From NCBI RefSeq assembly GCF_016653355.1, contig NZ_NHSK01000106.1, positions 1 through 57,346 on the forward strand: a stretch of 57,346 nt of DNA, given 5' to 3'. The notes beneath the pieces are model-generated. The model was not told the origin of the DNA. It saw only the letters and a list, made by a program, of their open reading frames with translations, and did no database searches. Positions 8,166 through 17,199 of the stretch are shown one piece after another. Every line of letters starts with the position of its first letter. Position 1 is the stretch's first letter. Source of the DNA: Rhodoplanes elegans. GTDB taxonomy: Bacteria; Pseudomonadota; Alphaproteobacteria; Rhizobiales; Xanthobacteraceae. A program made the translations under genes and the position numbers.

Positions 8166-8966
8166 ATGGGTACCAAAGGAACCGCCGTCGTCACCGGAGC
8201 CTCGTCCGGCATCGGCGCCGTCTACGCCGACCGGCTCGCCGGTCGCGGCTACGACCTCGTCGTCGTCGCACGCAACGCCGCGCGGCTGGAGAGCCAAGCC
8301 GAGGCGCTGCGTCGCCGTCACGGCGTGACGGTGCGGGCCGTCGCCGCCGACCTCACCGACCGGGCGGATCTTCGCCGTGTCGAGGATCTGCTGCGCACCG
8401 ACGCGAGCGTCACGCTGTTGGTCAACAATGCGGGTTTCGGTGGCGCCGGCGAGTTGCTGCAGTCCGATGTCGACCGGATGGAGGAGATGGTCGACGTCAA
8501 CGTCACCGCCGTGATGCGACTGACCTACGCGGCCGTGCCGGGCTTCGTCGCGCGCCGCGGCGGAACGATCGTCAACATCGCCTCGATCGTGGCGATCGGG
8601 CCGGAGATTCTCAACGGCGTCTACGGCGGCTCGAAGGCCTTCGTGCTCGCCTTCAGCCAGTCGCTCAGGAAGGAACTCGCCGACAAGGGCGTGCGCGTCC
8701 AGGTGGTGTTGCCCGGCGCGACCGCGACCGAGTTCTGGACGCATGCCGGCCTGCCGGTCGACAACCTGCCGACCGCGTGGGTGATGACGCCGGAAAATCT
8801 CGTCGATGCGGCTTTGGCCGGGCTGGACCGCGGCGAGTTCGCCACCATCCCGTCGCTGCAGGACGGCGCCGAGTGGGACGCCTACGAGGCCGCCCGCCAG
8901 GTGATGCTGCCGCATCTCTCCAACACCGGGGTCGCGCCGCGCTATCGCACGATCGCTGCGGTGTGA
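8166..8966 (+). CDS. Short-chain dehydrogenase/reductase (SDR)
   Basis: 266 aa Rossmann-fold oxidoreductase. The NAD(P) motif TGASSGIG lies at about residues 10-17, the NNAG segment at about 85, a catalytic Ser in 'NIASIVAIGP', and Y-x3-K in 'YGGSK' (about 150). The sequence resembles the DltE/YqjQ group of classical SDRs; substrate unknown. The ATG at 8166 is preferred over the in-frame start at 8064 because it begins the canonical N-terminus and follows a GAGGA about 9 bases upstream. The gap to the MFS gene is 129 bases and includes an AT-richer stretch around 8080-8100 that could be the promoter. Confidence 0.87.
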   Translation: MGTKGTAVVTGASSGIGAVYADRLAGRGYDLVVVARNAARLESQAEALRRRHGVTVRAVAADLTDRADLRRVEDLLRTDASVTLLVNNAGFGGAGELLQSDVDRMEEMVDVNVTAVMRLTYAAVPGFVARRGGTIVNIASIVAIGPEILNGVYGGSKAFVLAFSQSLRKELADKGVRVQVVLPGATATEFWTHAGLPVDNLPTAWVMTPENLVDAALAGLDRGEFATIPSLQDGAEWDAYEAARQVMLPHLSNTGVAPRYRTIAAV

Positions 8967-9061
8967 CGTTCGGTGCCGGGGCGGCCGGCGCGTCGCACTG
9001 GCGCGCGGAGCCGCCCATAGGCCAAAATCAGCGTCGGTGCCGCCAGGAGAGGATCGAGATC

Positions 9062-10015
9062 ATGCCGGCGATCGGCCTCGTCGTGTTCGACGGTTTTCAG
9101 GTGATGGGGCTCGCCCCGCTGTCGGCGTTCGAGCTCGCCAATGCGGTCGCCGGCCGGAAGGTCTACGACGTGCACGTGCTGTCGGAGGCCGGCGGACCCG
9201 TGCACAGCTCGCTCGGCTTTGCGATCGACACGGTGCGGTTCGGGAGCAAGATCTACGACACGACGTTGGCGATCGGCTCGCTGATTCCGCGGCCCTCGTC
9301 CCCGGCGCTCCTGCGTTATCTCGTGAAGGCGGCGGAAAAGTCGCGTCGCCTCGCCGGTGTCTGCACCGGTGCCTTCGTTCTCGCCGAAGCGGGGCTGCTG
9401 GACGGACGACGCGTGACGACGCATTGGGCGCACGCCCGCAATCTGCAGAAGCTCCATCCCGGAATTCTCGTCGATCAGGATCGGATCTTCATCCGCGACG
9501 GGCGGATCTGGACGTCGGCCGGCATGACCGCGGGCATCGATCTCGCGCTCGCGCTGGTCGAGGACGATCTCGGGCGCGAGGTCGCCAAGACGGTGGCGCA
9601 GAAGCTGGTGGTGTATCTCCGGCGCCCCGGCGGACAGTCGCAGTTTTCGGCACTGCTCGCGCTGGAGCCGAAGTCCGACCGGATTCGTCGCGCCCTCGTC
9701 CACGCCCGCGAGAACCTCACCAACGCGCTGAGCGTGGAGGAGCTTGCGGAGCAGGCGAGCCTCAGCCCGCGGCAGTTCAGCCGCGTGTTCCGGCAGGAGA
9801 CCGGACAGTCGCCGGCCAAGGCGGTCGAGCAACTGCGGCTCGAGGCGGCGCGGACCTTCATGGAGGAGGGGCGCCTGTCGATGGAGGAGATCGCGCGCGA
9901 GACCGGCTTCGCCGATCGCGACCGGATGCGTCGCGCCTTCGTGCGCGCCTTCGGCCAGCCGCCGCAGGTGCTCAAGCGGGCGACCGAGACGCAGCGGCCC
10001 GCCGTCCTGCAGTGA
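9062..10015 (+). CDS. GlxA-family AraC transcriptional regulator with DJ-1/PfpI domain
   Basis: 317 aa. Residues 1-180 form a DJ-1/PfpI-like class I glutamine amidotransferase domain with the nucleophile-elbow segment 'GVCTGAFVLAEAGLL' (Cys present) and 'TTHWAHA'. Residues about 215-310 hold a double helix-turn-helix AraC domain ('LSVEELAEQASLSPRQFSR', 'MEEIARETGFADRDRMRRAF'). GlxA-type regulators usually bind a small ligand in the N-terminal domain and activate adjacent genes; here the upstream SDR is the natural target (inference). A GGAG lies 13-17 bases before the ATG. A much longer in-frame reading from 7484 crosses the MFS and SDR genes and is spurious. Confidence 0.88.
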   Translation: MPAIGLVVFDGFQVMGLAPLSAFELANAVAGRKVYDVHVLSEAGGPVHSSLGFAIDTVRFGSKIYDTTLAIGSLIPRPSSPALLRYLVKAAEKSRRLAGVCTGAFVLAEAGLLDGRRVTTHWAHARNLQKLHPGILVDQDRIFIRDGRIWTSAGMTAGIDLALALVEDDLGREVAKTVAQKLVVYLRRPGGQSQFSALLALEPKSDRIRRALVHARENLTNALSVEELAEQASLSPRQFSRVFRQETGQSPAKAVEQLRLEAARTFMEEGRLSMEEIARETGFADRDRMRRAFVRAFGQPPQVLKRATETQRPAVLQ

Positions 10016-10094
10016 TGCCGCCACACGGTGCGGCCGGACACGCCGTCTGCGACGGACGCCGCGTTCCTGCCGAGCGTTCTACGCATCCGGGCGA

Positions 10095-11105
10095 TCATCT
10101 CGTGCCGGCGAGCGGAACGGCTGCCGCGGCCGGCACCGTCGGTGTCGCGGGCGGCAGCAGACGACCCGCAACCAGTAGCCACAGCGTGCGGAGTGCGAGC
10201 CCGGCGATCGCGATCGTCACCAGCGTCAGCACACCGGGCGCCAGCACCGCCATTGGTCCGGTGTCGCCGCGGCCGACCAGCCTCACCATGGTGCCGGCCA
10301 GTGCCGTCAGGCCGAACGTGACGCCCCAGGCCGACGCCCCGACGCCCCCGGCGAAGATCCAGCGCGACAGGCGCACGAGCAGCAGGAGCTGCACGAGGCC
10401 GTAGCCGACCAGCACGAAGGCGATCAGGTCCGGCGGACCTGACGTGACACTCAGATAGGCCGTCGCGCCGACCGTCGGCGGCGCGAGCTGGATGCCGAGC
10501 GTCGGCCGCAGCGGGACCGGCATCTCGGGCGCTGTGTAGAGCCGAAACAACAACACCGACTCGATCGCGAGCCAGGAGAGCACGCCGGCGCCGAAGCACA
10601 GCCGACCCCACTCGGGATGACCGAGCGCGGACAGGCCGATCGCCATCACGGAGGAGCCCGCGACCGTCGGCAGATAGAGCACCGGCGTGCTCGCGGCGGG
10701 ATCGCGGGCGCCCTGCCACAGCACACCGGTGCGCCACAGGCCGAAGGCGAGCGTGAAGGCGGCGCCGACCGTGAACATGGCGAGCGCGGCCGGGCGGGCA
10801 TAGGGCTCCAGCGCGATCCCCACCAGCATGGTCGCGACTCCGGCGAGGCCGATGAAGCAACACTGGACGGGGTGGCGCGCCTCGGCTGCCGCATCGTCGG
10901 GGGTGACGAGCCACTTGGCCGCGAACAGCACGACCAGCACGGCCCAGACGAGGCCGCCCGCGAGCATCAGCGCTTCGCCGACCACAGCCGGCAGGCCCCA
11001 CACCTGATGCGCAGCCCGCCACGCGCTGCCGAGGCCGACGAGGCCGAGGACCATGCCGAAGAACGAGGCGGGGACACGTGAGACCAACGATCGAGGGCCA
11101 CTCAT
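10095..11105 (-). CDS. tehA: TehA/SLAC1-family channel-transporter
   Basis: 336 aa with about ten membrane helices, close to the length of E. coli TehA. The start 'RVPASFFGMVLGLVGLGSAW' is the characteristic first helix of the tellurite-resistance/dicarboxylate transporter (TDT) family, and the internal fivefold helical-hairpin pattern with a conserved Phe-rich pore is consistent. Family members conduct small anions or confer tellurite resistance when overexpressed. No tehB methyltransferase is adjacent, so the symbol is by homology only. It runs in the same direction as the oxidoreductase pair downstream of 13932 but begins 109 bases after that operon ends. Confidence 0.8.
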   Translation of the reverse strand: MSGPRSLVSRVPASFFGMVLGLVGLGSAWRAAHQVWGLPAVVGEALMLAGGLVWAVLVVLFAAKWLVTPDDAAAEARHPVQCCFIGLAGVATMLVGIALEPYARPAALAMFTVGAAFTLAFGLWRTGVLWQGARDPAASTPVLYLPTVAGSSVMAIGLSALGHPEWGRLCFGAGVLSWLAIESVLLFRLYTAPEMPVPLRPTLGIQLAPPTVGATAYLSVTSGPPDLIAFVLVGYGLVQLLLLVRLSRWIFAGGVGASAWGVTFGLTALAGTMVRLVGRGDTGPMAVLAPGVLTLVTIAIAGLALRTLWLLVAGRLLPPATPTVPAAAAVPLAGTR

Positions 11106-11214
11106 CAGGAGTCTCCGCGTGCGGCCGTGAGGCTCGGCGGGACGCCGACGGCGCAGTCGAGGCGCCGCCGCGTCGCCGTGGCCGGCGTTGGAATCGGAAC
11201 CGCCGGTCCGGACG

Positions 11215-13470
11215 TCAAACGCCGAACTTCGTCTTGGCGAGCGGCAGGCTGCACACGCGGCGCCGGGTCAGCGCCGCAACGGCGTTGACCACAGCCGGCG
11301 GCACGCCGGGAAGTCCCGGCTCACCGACGCCGCCCATGGGCTCGCCGCTCTCGACGATCTCGACATGGACCTGCGGCATCGCGGTGCGCGACAGAACCGG
11401 ATAGTCGTCGAAATTGTGCGACTGCCGGACGCCGTCCTTGTAGACGAGCTCCTCGAACAGTGTGGCCGAGACGCCGAGCGCGGCTGCGGATTCCACCTGC
11501 GCCTTCACGATCGCCGGATTGACGACGCGGCCGGGGTCGAAGGCGATCCACAGATGGTGGACCTTAACCTCGCCGCCTTCGATCGACACCTCCGCGATGG
11601 TCGCGGTCTCCGAGCCGAACGGTGACGCCATGGCGACGCCGCGGGCCCGCTTGCCGCCGTCCGCGTCGTACGGACCGCGCTTCCAGCCGCCCGACATCGC
11701 CGCGACGGTCTCCAGCAGCTTCAGGTGACGCGGCTTGCCGCGGAGCAGCTCCACGCGCAGGCGGAACGGGTCCTGCCGGCCCGCATCGGCCATCTCGTCG
11801 AAGAAGCTCTCGTAGAAGAAGTCGTTCATCGAGTGCCCGACGGAGCGCCAGAACGCGATCGTCACCGGGTGGCGGACCTTCACGTAATCCATGCTGCGGT
11901 TGGGGATGGCGTAGGGCTTCTCGACGATGCCCTCGACGGCGGAGCTGTCGACGCCGGCGTCTCCTCCGGCGCCGAAGTAGCGTCCCAGCGGCCCTTCGCC
12001 CGCCGTCCGCACCGCGATCGCGGTCGGCCTGCCGTCGGCGCCGATCGCCGCGCGGAAGCGGCTGAAGCTCAGGGGCCGCAGCGCGTCGCGCTTGAACTCC
12101 TCCTCGCGGGACCACAGCACCTTGACGGGCCGGCCGGTGGCCTTGGCGAGCAGGATCGCCTGCTGGAACGGATTGCCCGGCCCGTAGACGAAGTGCCGGC
12201 CGAAGAAGCCGCCGAGCATCGGCGAGTGAACCATCACCTTCTCGGGCGGCAGGCCGGCCGTCTGCGCCGCGACCGACTGGAACAGCTCCGGCATCTGGTT
12301 GGGGATCCACAGTTCCAGCGTACCGTCCGAGTTGAAGCGGGCGATCGAGGAGGGCGGCTCGAGCTGGCCGTGCGCCAGATAGGGCGCGTCGTACTCCGCC
12401 TCGATCACCTTGGCGGCCACCGCGAAGGCGGCGGCGGTGTCGCCCGCCTGCTCGGCCGGGACGCCGGGCCCGGCGTGGCCGGCGAGGGCGGCGCGCAGCC
12501 CCACCGACGAGAAGTCGGCAGCGACCGCGTCGAGCCCGGTGGCCGGCGGCTCGGACCAGGTCACCTCGGCGCTCTCGACCGCCTTGCGGGCGCGGTACCA
12601 GGTGTCCGCCGTGACGGCGACGGCGCCCGGCAGGCGGTGCACGCCATGCACCCCCGGCATGGCCGCGACGGCGGCCTCGTTGGCGATGCGCACCGGCTCG
12701 GTTCCGAGCACCGGCGCGTGCTGGACGGCGGCATGGAGCATGCCGCCGACCTTCAGGTCGATGGCGTAGACGGCCTTGCCGGTCGCCTTGGCGCGGATGT
12801 CGATGCGAGCCACCGGCTTGCCGAGCCAGCGAAACGTCGCCGGGTCGCGGAGCGCCACCTCGGTCGCGGGCTCCAGCGCGAGCGCCGCCGCGGCGAGGTC
12901 GCCGTAGGGAACTGCGCGCCCGGACGGCGGGTGGATCACCCGGCCGTCCTGTGTCGTCAGGCTCGCTTGAGGCACCTTCAGACGAGCGGCGGCGGCGCGG
13001 ATCATCATCTCGCGGGCGGTCGCGCCGAGCCTGCGCATCGGCTCGTAGCTGGAGCGCGTCGAGTAGCTGCCGCCCGTCATCCGCAGTCCGTCGATCAGGG
13101 CGTAGTCGGGACCGGGCGGCGCGCACTCGACCTCGAAGCGGGCCGGGTCGACGTCGAGCTCTTCGCCGATCGTCTGGGCGATGCCGGTGGCGATACCCTG
13201 GCCACCTTCGACGAACGGGCTGAGAATCTTGAAGCGGCCATCCGGGCCGATCACCAGAAAAGCGCCCACGCGCGTGCCCGGTTTCACGGCGGCGGCAGCC
13301 TGTGCCCGCGCCGGGACCGACGGGAGCAGCGCGCCGAGCACCAGGGTCGCCGCGCCGAGCCCGAGCAGGCGGCGGCGGGACAGGTTGGTAACGCCCTCGT
13401 GGCGCATGTGCGGAAGCGCGACGGTGGCGAGGTCGAATGCGCCGGGCTTGAACGAGGCGAATGCGCTCAC
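11215..13470 (-). CDS. Molybdopterin-binding subunit, isoquinoline 1-oxidoreductase beta-like
   Basis: 751 aa, xanthine-oxidase superfamily, of the IorB type (about 700-750 aa). It has a twin-arginine signal (SRRRLLGLGAATLVLGALL, ending PARAQA), so it acts in the periplasm. Two molybdopterin-binding domains follow, and the C-terminal 'MGGVGEPGLPGVPP' carries the active-site Glu of molybdenum hydroxylases. It should hydroxylate an N-heterocycle or oxidise an aldehyde, passing electrons to the [2Fe-2S] subunit encoded 15 bases upstream. It starts at GTG with GGGAGGAC just before it. Substrate is uncertain, because the IorB fold is shared by nicotinate and aldehyde dehydrogenases. Confidence 0.86.
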   Translation of the reverse strand: MSAFASFKPGAFDLATVALPHMRHEGVTNLSRRRLLGLGAATLVLGALLPSVPARAQAAAAVKPGTRVGAFLVIGPDGRFKILSPFVEGGQGIATGIAQTIGEELDVDPARFEVECAPPGPDYALIDGLRMTGGSYSTRSSYEPMRRLGATAREMMIRAAAARLKVPQASLTTQDGRVIHPPSGRAVPYGDLAAAALALEPATEVALRDPATFRWLGKPVARIDIRAKATGKAVYAIDLKVGGMLHAAVQHAPVLGTEPVRIANEAAVAAMPGVHGVHRLPGAVAVTADTWYRARKAVESAEVTWSEPPATGLDAVAADFSSVGLRAALAGHAGPGVPAEQAGDTAAAFAVAAKVIEAEYDAPYLAHGQLEPPSSIARFNSDGTLELWIPNQMPELFQSVAAQTAGLPPEKVMVHSPMLGGFFGRHFVYGPGNPFQQAILLAKATGRPVKVLWSREEEFKRDALRPLSFSRFRAAIGADGRPTAIAVRTAGEGPLGRYFGAGGDAGVDSSAVEGIVEKPYAIPNRSMDYVKVRHPVTIAFWRSVGHSMNDFFYESFFDEMADAGRQDPFRLRVELLRGKPRHLKLLETVAAMSGGWKRGPYDADGGKRARGVAMASPFGSETATIAEVSIEGGEVKVHHLWIAFDPGRVVNPAIVKAQVESAAALGVSATLFEELVYKDGVRQSHNFDDYPVLSRTAMPQVHVEIVESGEPMGGVGEPGLPGVPPAVVNAVAALTRRRVCSLPLAKTKFGV

Positions 13471-13485
13471 GACGATGTCCTCCCG

Positions 13486-13932
13486 TCAGCCCGCGGCGTG
13501 CCGGATCGCGGCCGCGATCCGGTTGTAGGTGCCGCAGCGGCACAGGTTGGTCATCGCGTCGGCGATGTCGGCGTCACTCGGCGCGGGCGTCTGCTCGAGC
13601 AGCGCGGTTGCGGCCATCACCTGGCCGGACTGGCAGTAGCCGCATTGCGGCACCTGCTGGGCGACCCACGCATCCACGACTTTGCGGCCGACCGGGCTCT
13701 CCTCGATCGCTTCGATGGTGCGGATCTCGGCGCTGCCGACGCTGTCGAGGGGGAGCTGGCACGAGCGGGTGGCCTGGCCGTCCATCAGCACCGTGCAGGC
13801 GCCGCACGCCGCGATGCCGCAGCCGTATTTGGTGCCGGTGAGCCCGAGCACGTCGCGCAGCACCCACAGCAACGGCGTGTCAGGCTCGGTGGCGACGTCG
13901 TAGGCGCGTCCGTTGACGGTGATCGATGTCAT
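13486..13932 (-). CDS. [2Fe-2S] subunit partner (IorA-like)
   Basis: 148 aa. The plant-type ferredoxin domain has 'KYGCGIAACGACTV' with a further Cys in 'RSCQ' for cluster one. The C-terminal helical domain has 'CGYCQSG' and 'CRCGTY' for cluster two. This two-domain, about 150-residue layout is standard for the small subunit of molybdenum hydroxylases (IorA, CoxS). There is no FAD subunit nearby, which fits the IorAB type that donates to a cytochrome. ATG 13932 is preferred over the TTG two codons earlier. It is the first gene of the pair and is co-oriented with the Mo subunit. Confidence 0.9.
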   Translation of the reverse strand: MTSITVNGRAYDVATEPDTPLLWVLRDVLGLTGTKYGCGIAACGACTVLMDGQATRSCQLPLDSVGSAEIRTIEAIEESPVGRKVVDAWVAQQVPQCGYCQSGQVMAATALLEQTPAPSDADIADAMTNLCRCGTYNRIAAAIRHAAG

Positions 13933-14001
13933 GGGCAAATCCTGGTCGGTCGGAGGTGGAGATCAGGGCGACACGCGGTTTCGGCGGCGACTGCGCGCGG
14001 A

Positions 14002-14029
14002 CGGGTGATCACACCCGATGCGGGTGATC
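14002..14029. promoter_or_regulatory. Candidate operator upstream of the oxidoreductase pair
   Basis: CGGGTG-ATCA-CACCCG at 14002-14017 is a perfect 6-base inverted repeat, and CGGGTGATC is repeated directly at 14021-14029. Three half-sites within 28 bases, 70-97 bases upstream of the first gene, look like a dimer-binding operator. The binding protein is unknown. Confidence 0.35.
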
Positions 14030-14713
14030 CGTTCGCTGACCCTGAAGAGATGAAGGCGTGCTCGACTGTCCCGCGCGCGAGAGCCTAGCGCCCCGCTCGC
14101 GGCGCGCTAGGGCGTCGCGTGGCGCTGCTGGCAGGGGCGGTTACCTGGGGGAGGGGCATCATGGTCGGGTCCATCTGCTCGCCGGGGGAACAAGCGGACC
14201 GATGATAGAACGTCGCGTTCGACAGAAAAAAGTCGTTCACGCGGCGATTCAGGACAAGCAGGGGAGCGCGGAGAGGACCGCGTCGACGATCGTCTCGATC
14301 GCACGCCCGAGCGCCATCCGAAACAGGGGAGCCATCACACCGACAAGCTGATCGAGAGTCAGGCGCGCGAACTCGAGTGGAGCGACAGCGAACTGAAGGC
14401 CGCAAGGCCGAGGCGCACCGTCTCGCTCCGCGCCGCCGCGGCGCCTGAGCAGCGATAACCCGACCGCGGGCACCGGGGTCTTGCTGTTGCGCAAACAAGC
14501 TCGCACTTCGGTCGGGCGTGGTGCGCCGTGTTCCACGTCTCCGAGGTGGCGGCCGTCAGGACGTCGGAGTGCCGCCCGTGAGCGGCCGCCTGAACGTGCG
14601 GTCGTCAGGTCGAGAACACCCGAGCCTGGAACGGGGCCAAGGCGAGCGACGCGGTCGTCGCCTAGACCCAGCCCGGCAAGGCGCCGCCCCACGCCGGGGC
14701 GCCGTGCTCCTGG
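14030..14713. other. Gene-poor stretch with hairpin and decayed sequence
   Basis: No reading frame has a convincing start or family match. A 7-base inverted repeat (CTAGCGC/GCGCTAG) lies at 14085-14110. On the minus strand around 14249-14430 a segment reads 'PLEFARLTLDQLVGVMAPLF', which is protein-like but unplaced. A short block at 14570-14595 echoes the 'CCGCCCGTGAGCGGCCG' stretch of the DUF5681 gene, suggesting further scraps of that module. Confidence 0.4.
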
Positions 14714-14998
14714 GTGCCGGCGCCGGTCGCGGCCCATGGCCAGGGCAGGTCGGAGCGGGGGTACGGGAAGCCGCCCGTGAGCGGCCGGTTCGTGAAAGGC
14801 GTCTCAGGGAACCCGCGTGGTCGGCCGAGAAAGACGCTCCGAGTGCAGCTGCCGCCGGGCACGCCGGTGCGCGACAGATTCCTCGAAGAGGCCCAGCGCA
14901 TCATTCAGCTTCGGGAAGGCGACGAGGTTCTCCAGAGACCGTGGCGGACGCGATTCGGCGCGCCGAGGCGGTCGCGGCGCTGACCCAGTCGGTCCTCG
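14714..14998 (+). pseudogene. Truncated, frameshifted DUF5681 gene (N-terminal part)
   Basis: Residues 'GYGKPPVSGRFVKGVSGN' followed by 'PRGRPRKT' match the N-terminus of the gene at 27248 almost exactly, as does 'FLEEAQRIIQLREGDEVLQ'. One base is then missing at about 14938-14940, compared with 27474. The block 'ADAIRRAEAVAAL' that follows therefore sits in another frame, and homology ends near 14990 at the LysR gene tail. No methyltransferase precedes it. This copy keeps the half of the gene that the 5974-6516 copy has lost. Confidence 0.75.
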
Positions 14999-15080
14999 AA
15001 GCTCGTCGCGCTCGCGCTCCTGCGGGGCGACCGGGACGGGCTTGCGAGCGTCGTCGATCATCCGAGCCGTCGGCTGGCTG

Positions 15081-15986
15081 TCACGCGCCCGGCGTTCCAC
15101 TCAGTTCGCGAGCGAGCCCGATGAACGCCTTGAGCGCGGCGGAAGCGTTGCGCCGCGCGGGGTAGTAGAGGCAGAGCCCCCCGAACGGCGGCGTCCAATC
15201 CTCCAGCACGCGGACGAGCCGCCCCGCCTCGATGTCGGCCCGCACGTCCTGTTCCATGAAGAAGCCGAGACCGATGCCGTCGAGCACGGCCGTTCGTGCC
15301 AGCGAGGCCTCGTCCAACGTGATCGGACCGTTCACGTCGATCTGGGCCGTCTGTCCCTCCTTCTCGAACTGCCATCGATACAGAGCACCGTTGGGCAAGC
15401 GCACGCGGACGCATGGGTGATCGAGCAGATCCGGCGGGACGCGCGGCCTCTCGTGTCTTTCGAAATAGGCCGGCGATCCTACGACGGCGAACTGCTGCGA
15501 TCGACCGAGGGAGACCGAAATCATGTCGCTGGGCACGAGATCCGCGACGCGCACGCCGAGGTCGAATCCCTCGGCGACGATGTCGACCAATCGTCCTTCC
15601 GTGACGAGATCGACATGCACCTGCGGATAGCGGCGGAGGAACTCGAGAACCAGGGGCGAGAGAATCTCACGGGCCGCCATCGGAAAGGTGTTGATGCGGA
15701 ATGTGCCCGATGGAGTCGTCTGTCGCGACCGCACCGTCTCCATCGCGCCGTGGATGTCCTGAAGCGCCGGTCCGATCTGCTTCACGAAGGCTCCGCCGGC
15801 ATCGGTCAACGAGACGCTGCGGGTCGTGCGATGGAACAGGCGGACGCCGAGACCCGCCTCGAGCTTGCCGACGGCGTTGCTGAGCGCGGTCGTCGACATG
15901 CCGAGATCGAGCGCGGCGGCCCGAAACGAGCCCCTGCGCGCAATGGCGATGACGGCATCGAGCTCGTTCAGGCCGGGTCGGTACAT
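15081..15986 (-). CDS. LysR-family transcriptional regulator
   Basis: 301 aa. The N-terminal winged helix-turn-helix reads '[20 protein letters not shown]' and '[18 protein letters not shown]', then a periplasmic-binding-like effector domain (about 90-295). It is closest in pattern to the CrgA/DsdC-like group of LysR regulators common in proteobacteria. The start at 15986 gives the normal N-terminus; an upstream in-frame start at 16082 would add 32 unrelated residues. It is divergent from the NTF2-like gene across a 116-base gap, the usual LysR arrangement, so that gene is its probable target and the gap its binding region. Confidence 0.9.
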   Translation of the reverse strand: MYRPGLNELDAVIAIARRGSFRAAALDLGMSTTALSNAVGKLEAGLGVRLFHRTTRSVSLTDAGGAFVKQIGPALQDIHGAMETVRSRQTTPSGTFRINTFPMAAREILSPLVLEFLRRYPQVHVDLVTEGRLVDIVAEGFDLGVRVADLVPSDMISVSLGRSQQFAVVGSPAYFERHERPRVPPDLLDHPCVRVRLPNGALYRWQFEKEGQTAQIDVNGPITLDEASLARTAVLDGIGLGFFMEQDVRADIEAGRLVRVLEDWTPPFGGLCLYYPARRNASAALKAFIGLARELSGTPGA

Positions 15987-16102
15987 TGTCCCGCTTTTCT
16001 CAACACTCCATCCCGCTTCATCCCACTTATCGCAACGAAGGTCTACGGCTAAATGGGGCTGACTGACGCGGCGCATGTCCACCCGTTCCGCAGGAGGTCC
16101 CC

Positions 16103-16474
16103 ATGTCCAAGCTCCAGCCGTCCACGTTCAGCGCGCACGACACGAGCAGGCCTCTCGACCTGCCAGCCCCGATCGCCGCCTACTTCAATACCGACATGCG
16201 TGACAGTGCGGCCGCGGCCGGCTGCTTCGCTCCGGACGCCGTCGTCGAGGACGAGGGGCACACCTACGCCGGGATCGCCGAGATCCGACGTTGGAAGGAC
16301 GAGAGCTCCGCGAAGTACGACTACACGAGCGAGCCGATCCGCTCCGAAAGCAAGGACGGGCTGACCGTCGTGACGAGCCGCGTGACCGGCAACTTCCCCG
16401 GCAGCCCGATCGACCTCCGATACGTCTTCAGGGTGGAGGGCGACAGGATCACGTCCCTGGAGATCGTCCCGTGA
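16103..16474 (+). CDS. NTF2-like / SnoaL-like domain protein
   Basis: 123 aa with the cone-shaped NTF2-like fold pattern: '[20 protein letters not shown]', '[15 protein letters not shown]' and a C-terminal '[15 protein letters not shown]'. Members include ketosteroid isomerase-like enzymes and small ligand-binding proteins; no catalytic assignment is possible. A strong AGGAGG lies 7 bases before the ATG. It stands alone and is divergent from the LysR gene. Confidence 0.85.
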   Translation: MSKLQPSTFSAHDTSRPLDLPAPIAAYFNTDMRDSAAAAGCFAPDAVVEDEGHTYAGIAEIRRWKDESSAKYDYTSEPIRSESKDGLTVVTSRVTGNFPGSPIDLRYVFRVEGDRITSLEIVP

Positions 16475-16579
16475 GCCCGAGGCGAGCGACATTCGGAGCG
16501 GCGTCGCCGCGATGGTGCGTTCGCCCACCGAGCCGACCGCGAGGTTCGACATCGCCGTATCGGTCGGCCGGGCTGGACG

Positions 16580-17056
16580 TCAGAACGCTAACCGCGCGTT
16601 CTCCTTGACCACCTTCATGACGAAGAAAGTCCGCGTCTGCCTGACGCCCGGGAGAGCGATCAGCTTCTCGCCGTGCAGCTTGTTGAAGTCGCTCATGTCG
16701 CGGACGCGGATCTTCAACAGGTAGTCGAAGTCGCCGGCCACCAGGGTGCAGTCCAGAACGTCCTTCATCTTGTGAACGGCGCTCTCGAATGCCGCGAAGC
16801 TTTCCGGCGTCGATCGGTCGAGCACGACGCCGATCATCACGAGAGTCCCCAGGCCGACCTTGGCCGGGGCGAGCTCCGCCCGGACTCCCGTGATGAAGCC
16901 CTCGTCGAAGAGGCGTTGTGTCCGGCGGTGACACGTCGCCGGGCTGACGTTCACCCGGGCCGCGAGCTCGGCATTGGTCAGCCTCCCCTCGGCGTGAAGG
17001 CTGCGGAGAATCCTGACGTCGATGCGATCGAGGCGACGGCCGGGAGAATCTTTCAT
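16580..17056 (-). CDS. Lrp/AsnC-family regulator
   Basis: 158 aa. The helix-turn-helix is at residues about 8-55 ('LDRIDVRILRSLHAEGRLTN' followed by 'AELAARVNVSPATCHRRT'), and a RAM effector domain is at about 70-150 ('VLDCTLVAGDFDYLLKIRV'). Length and layout are standard. It is divergent from the alpha/beta hydrolase at 17200 with 143 bases between, so it may control that gene or itself; an amino acid or related ligand is usual for the family. Confidence 0.9.
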   Translation of the reverse strand: MKDSPGRRLDRIDVRILRSLHAEGRLTNAELAARVNVSPATCHRRTQRLFDEGFITGVRAELAPAKVGLGTLVMIGVVLDRSTPESFAAFESAVHKMKDVLDCTLVAGDFDYLLKIRVRDMSDFNKLHGEKLIALPGVRQTRTFFVMKVVKENARLAF

Positions 17057-17199
17057 CGTGCTGCTCCGAGATGAAAGGAAATATCGATCGTCCGAGCTTA
17101 CGTGCGCCGACCGACAAATTGAAGAATGTATTCGAGAGCACCTTCCGGACGTGTTTCGCTAACATCCGAACCGAACGATGCAACGGAGGAGACCAGGCT

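Noticed and set aside
7484-9061. Upstream extension of the GlxA-type regulator frame
   Set aside because: It crosses the MFS and SDR genes in the wrong frame with Arg-rich random translation.
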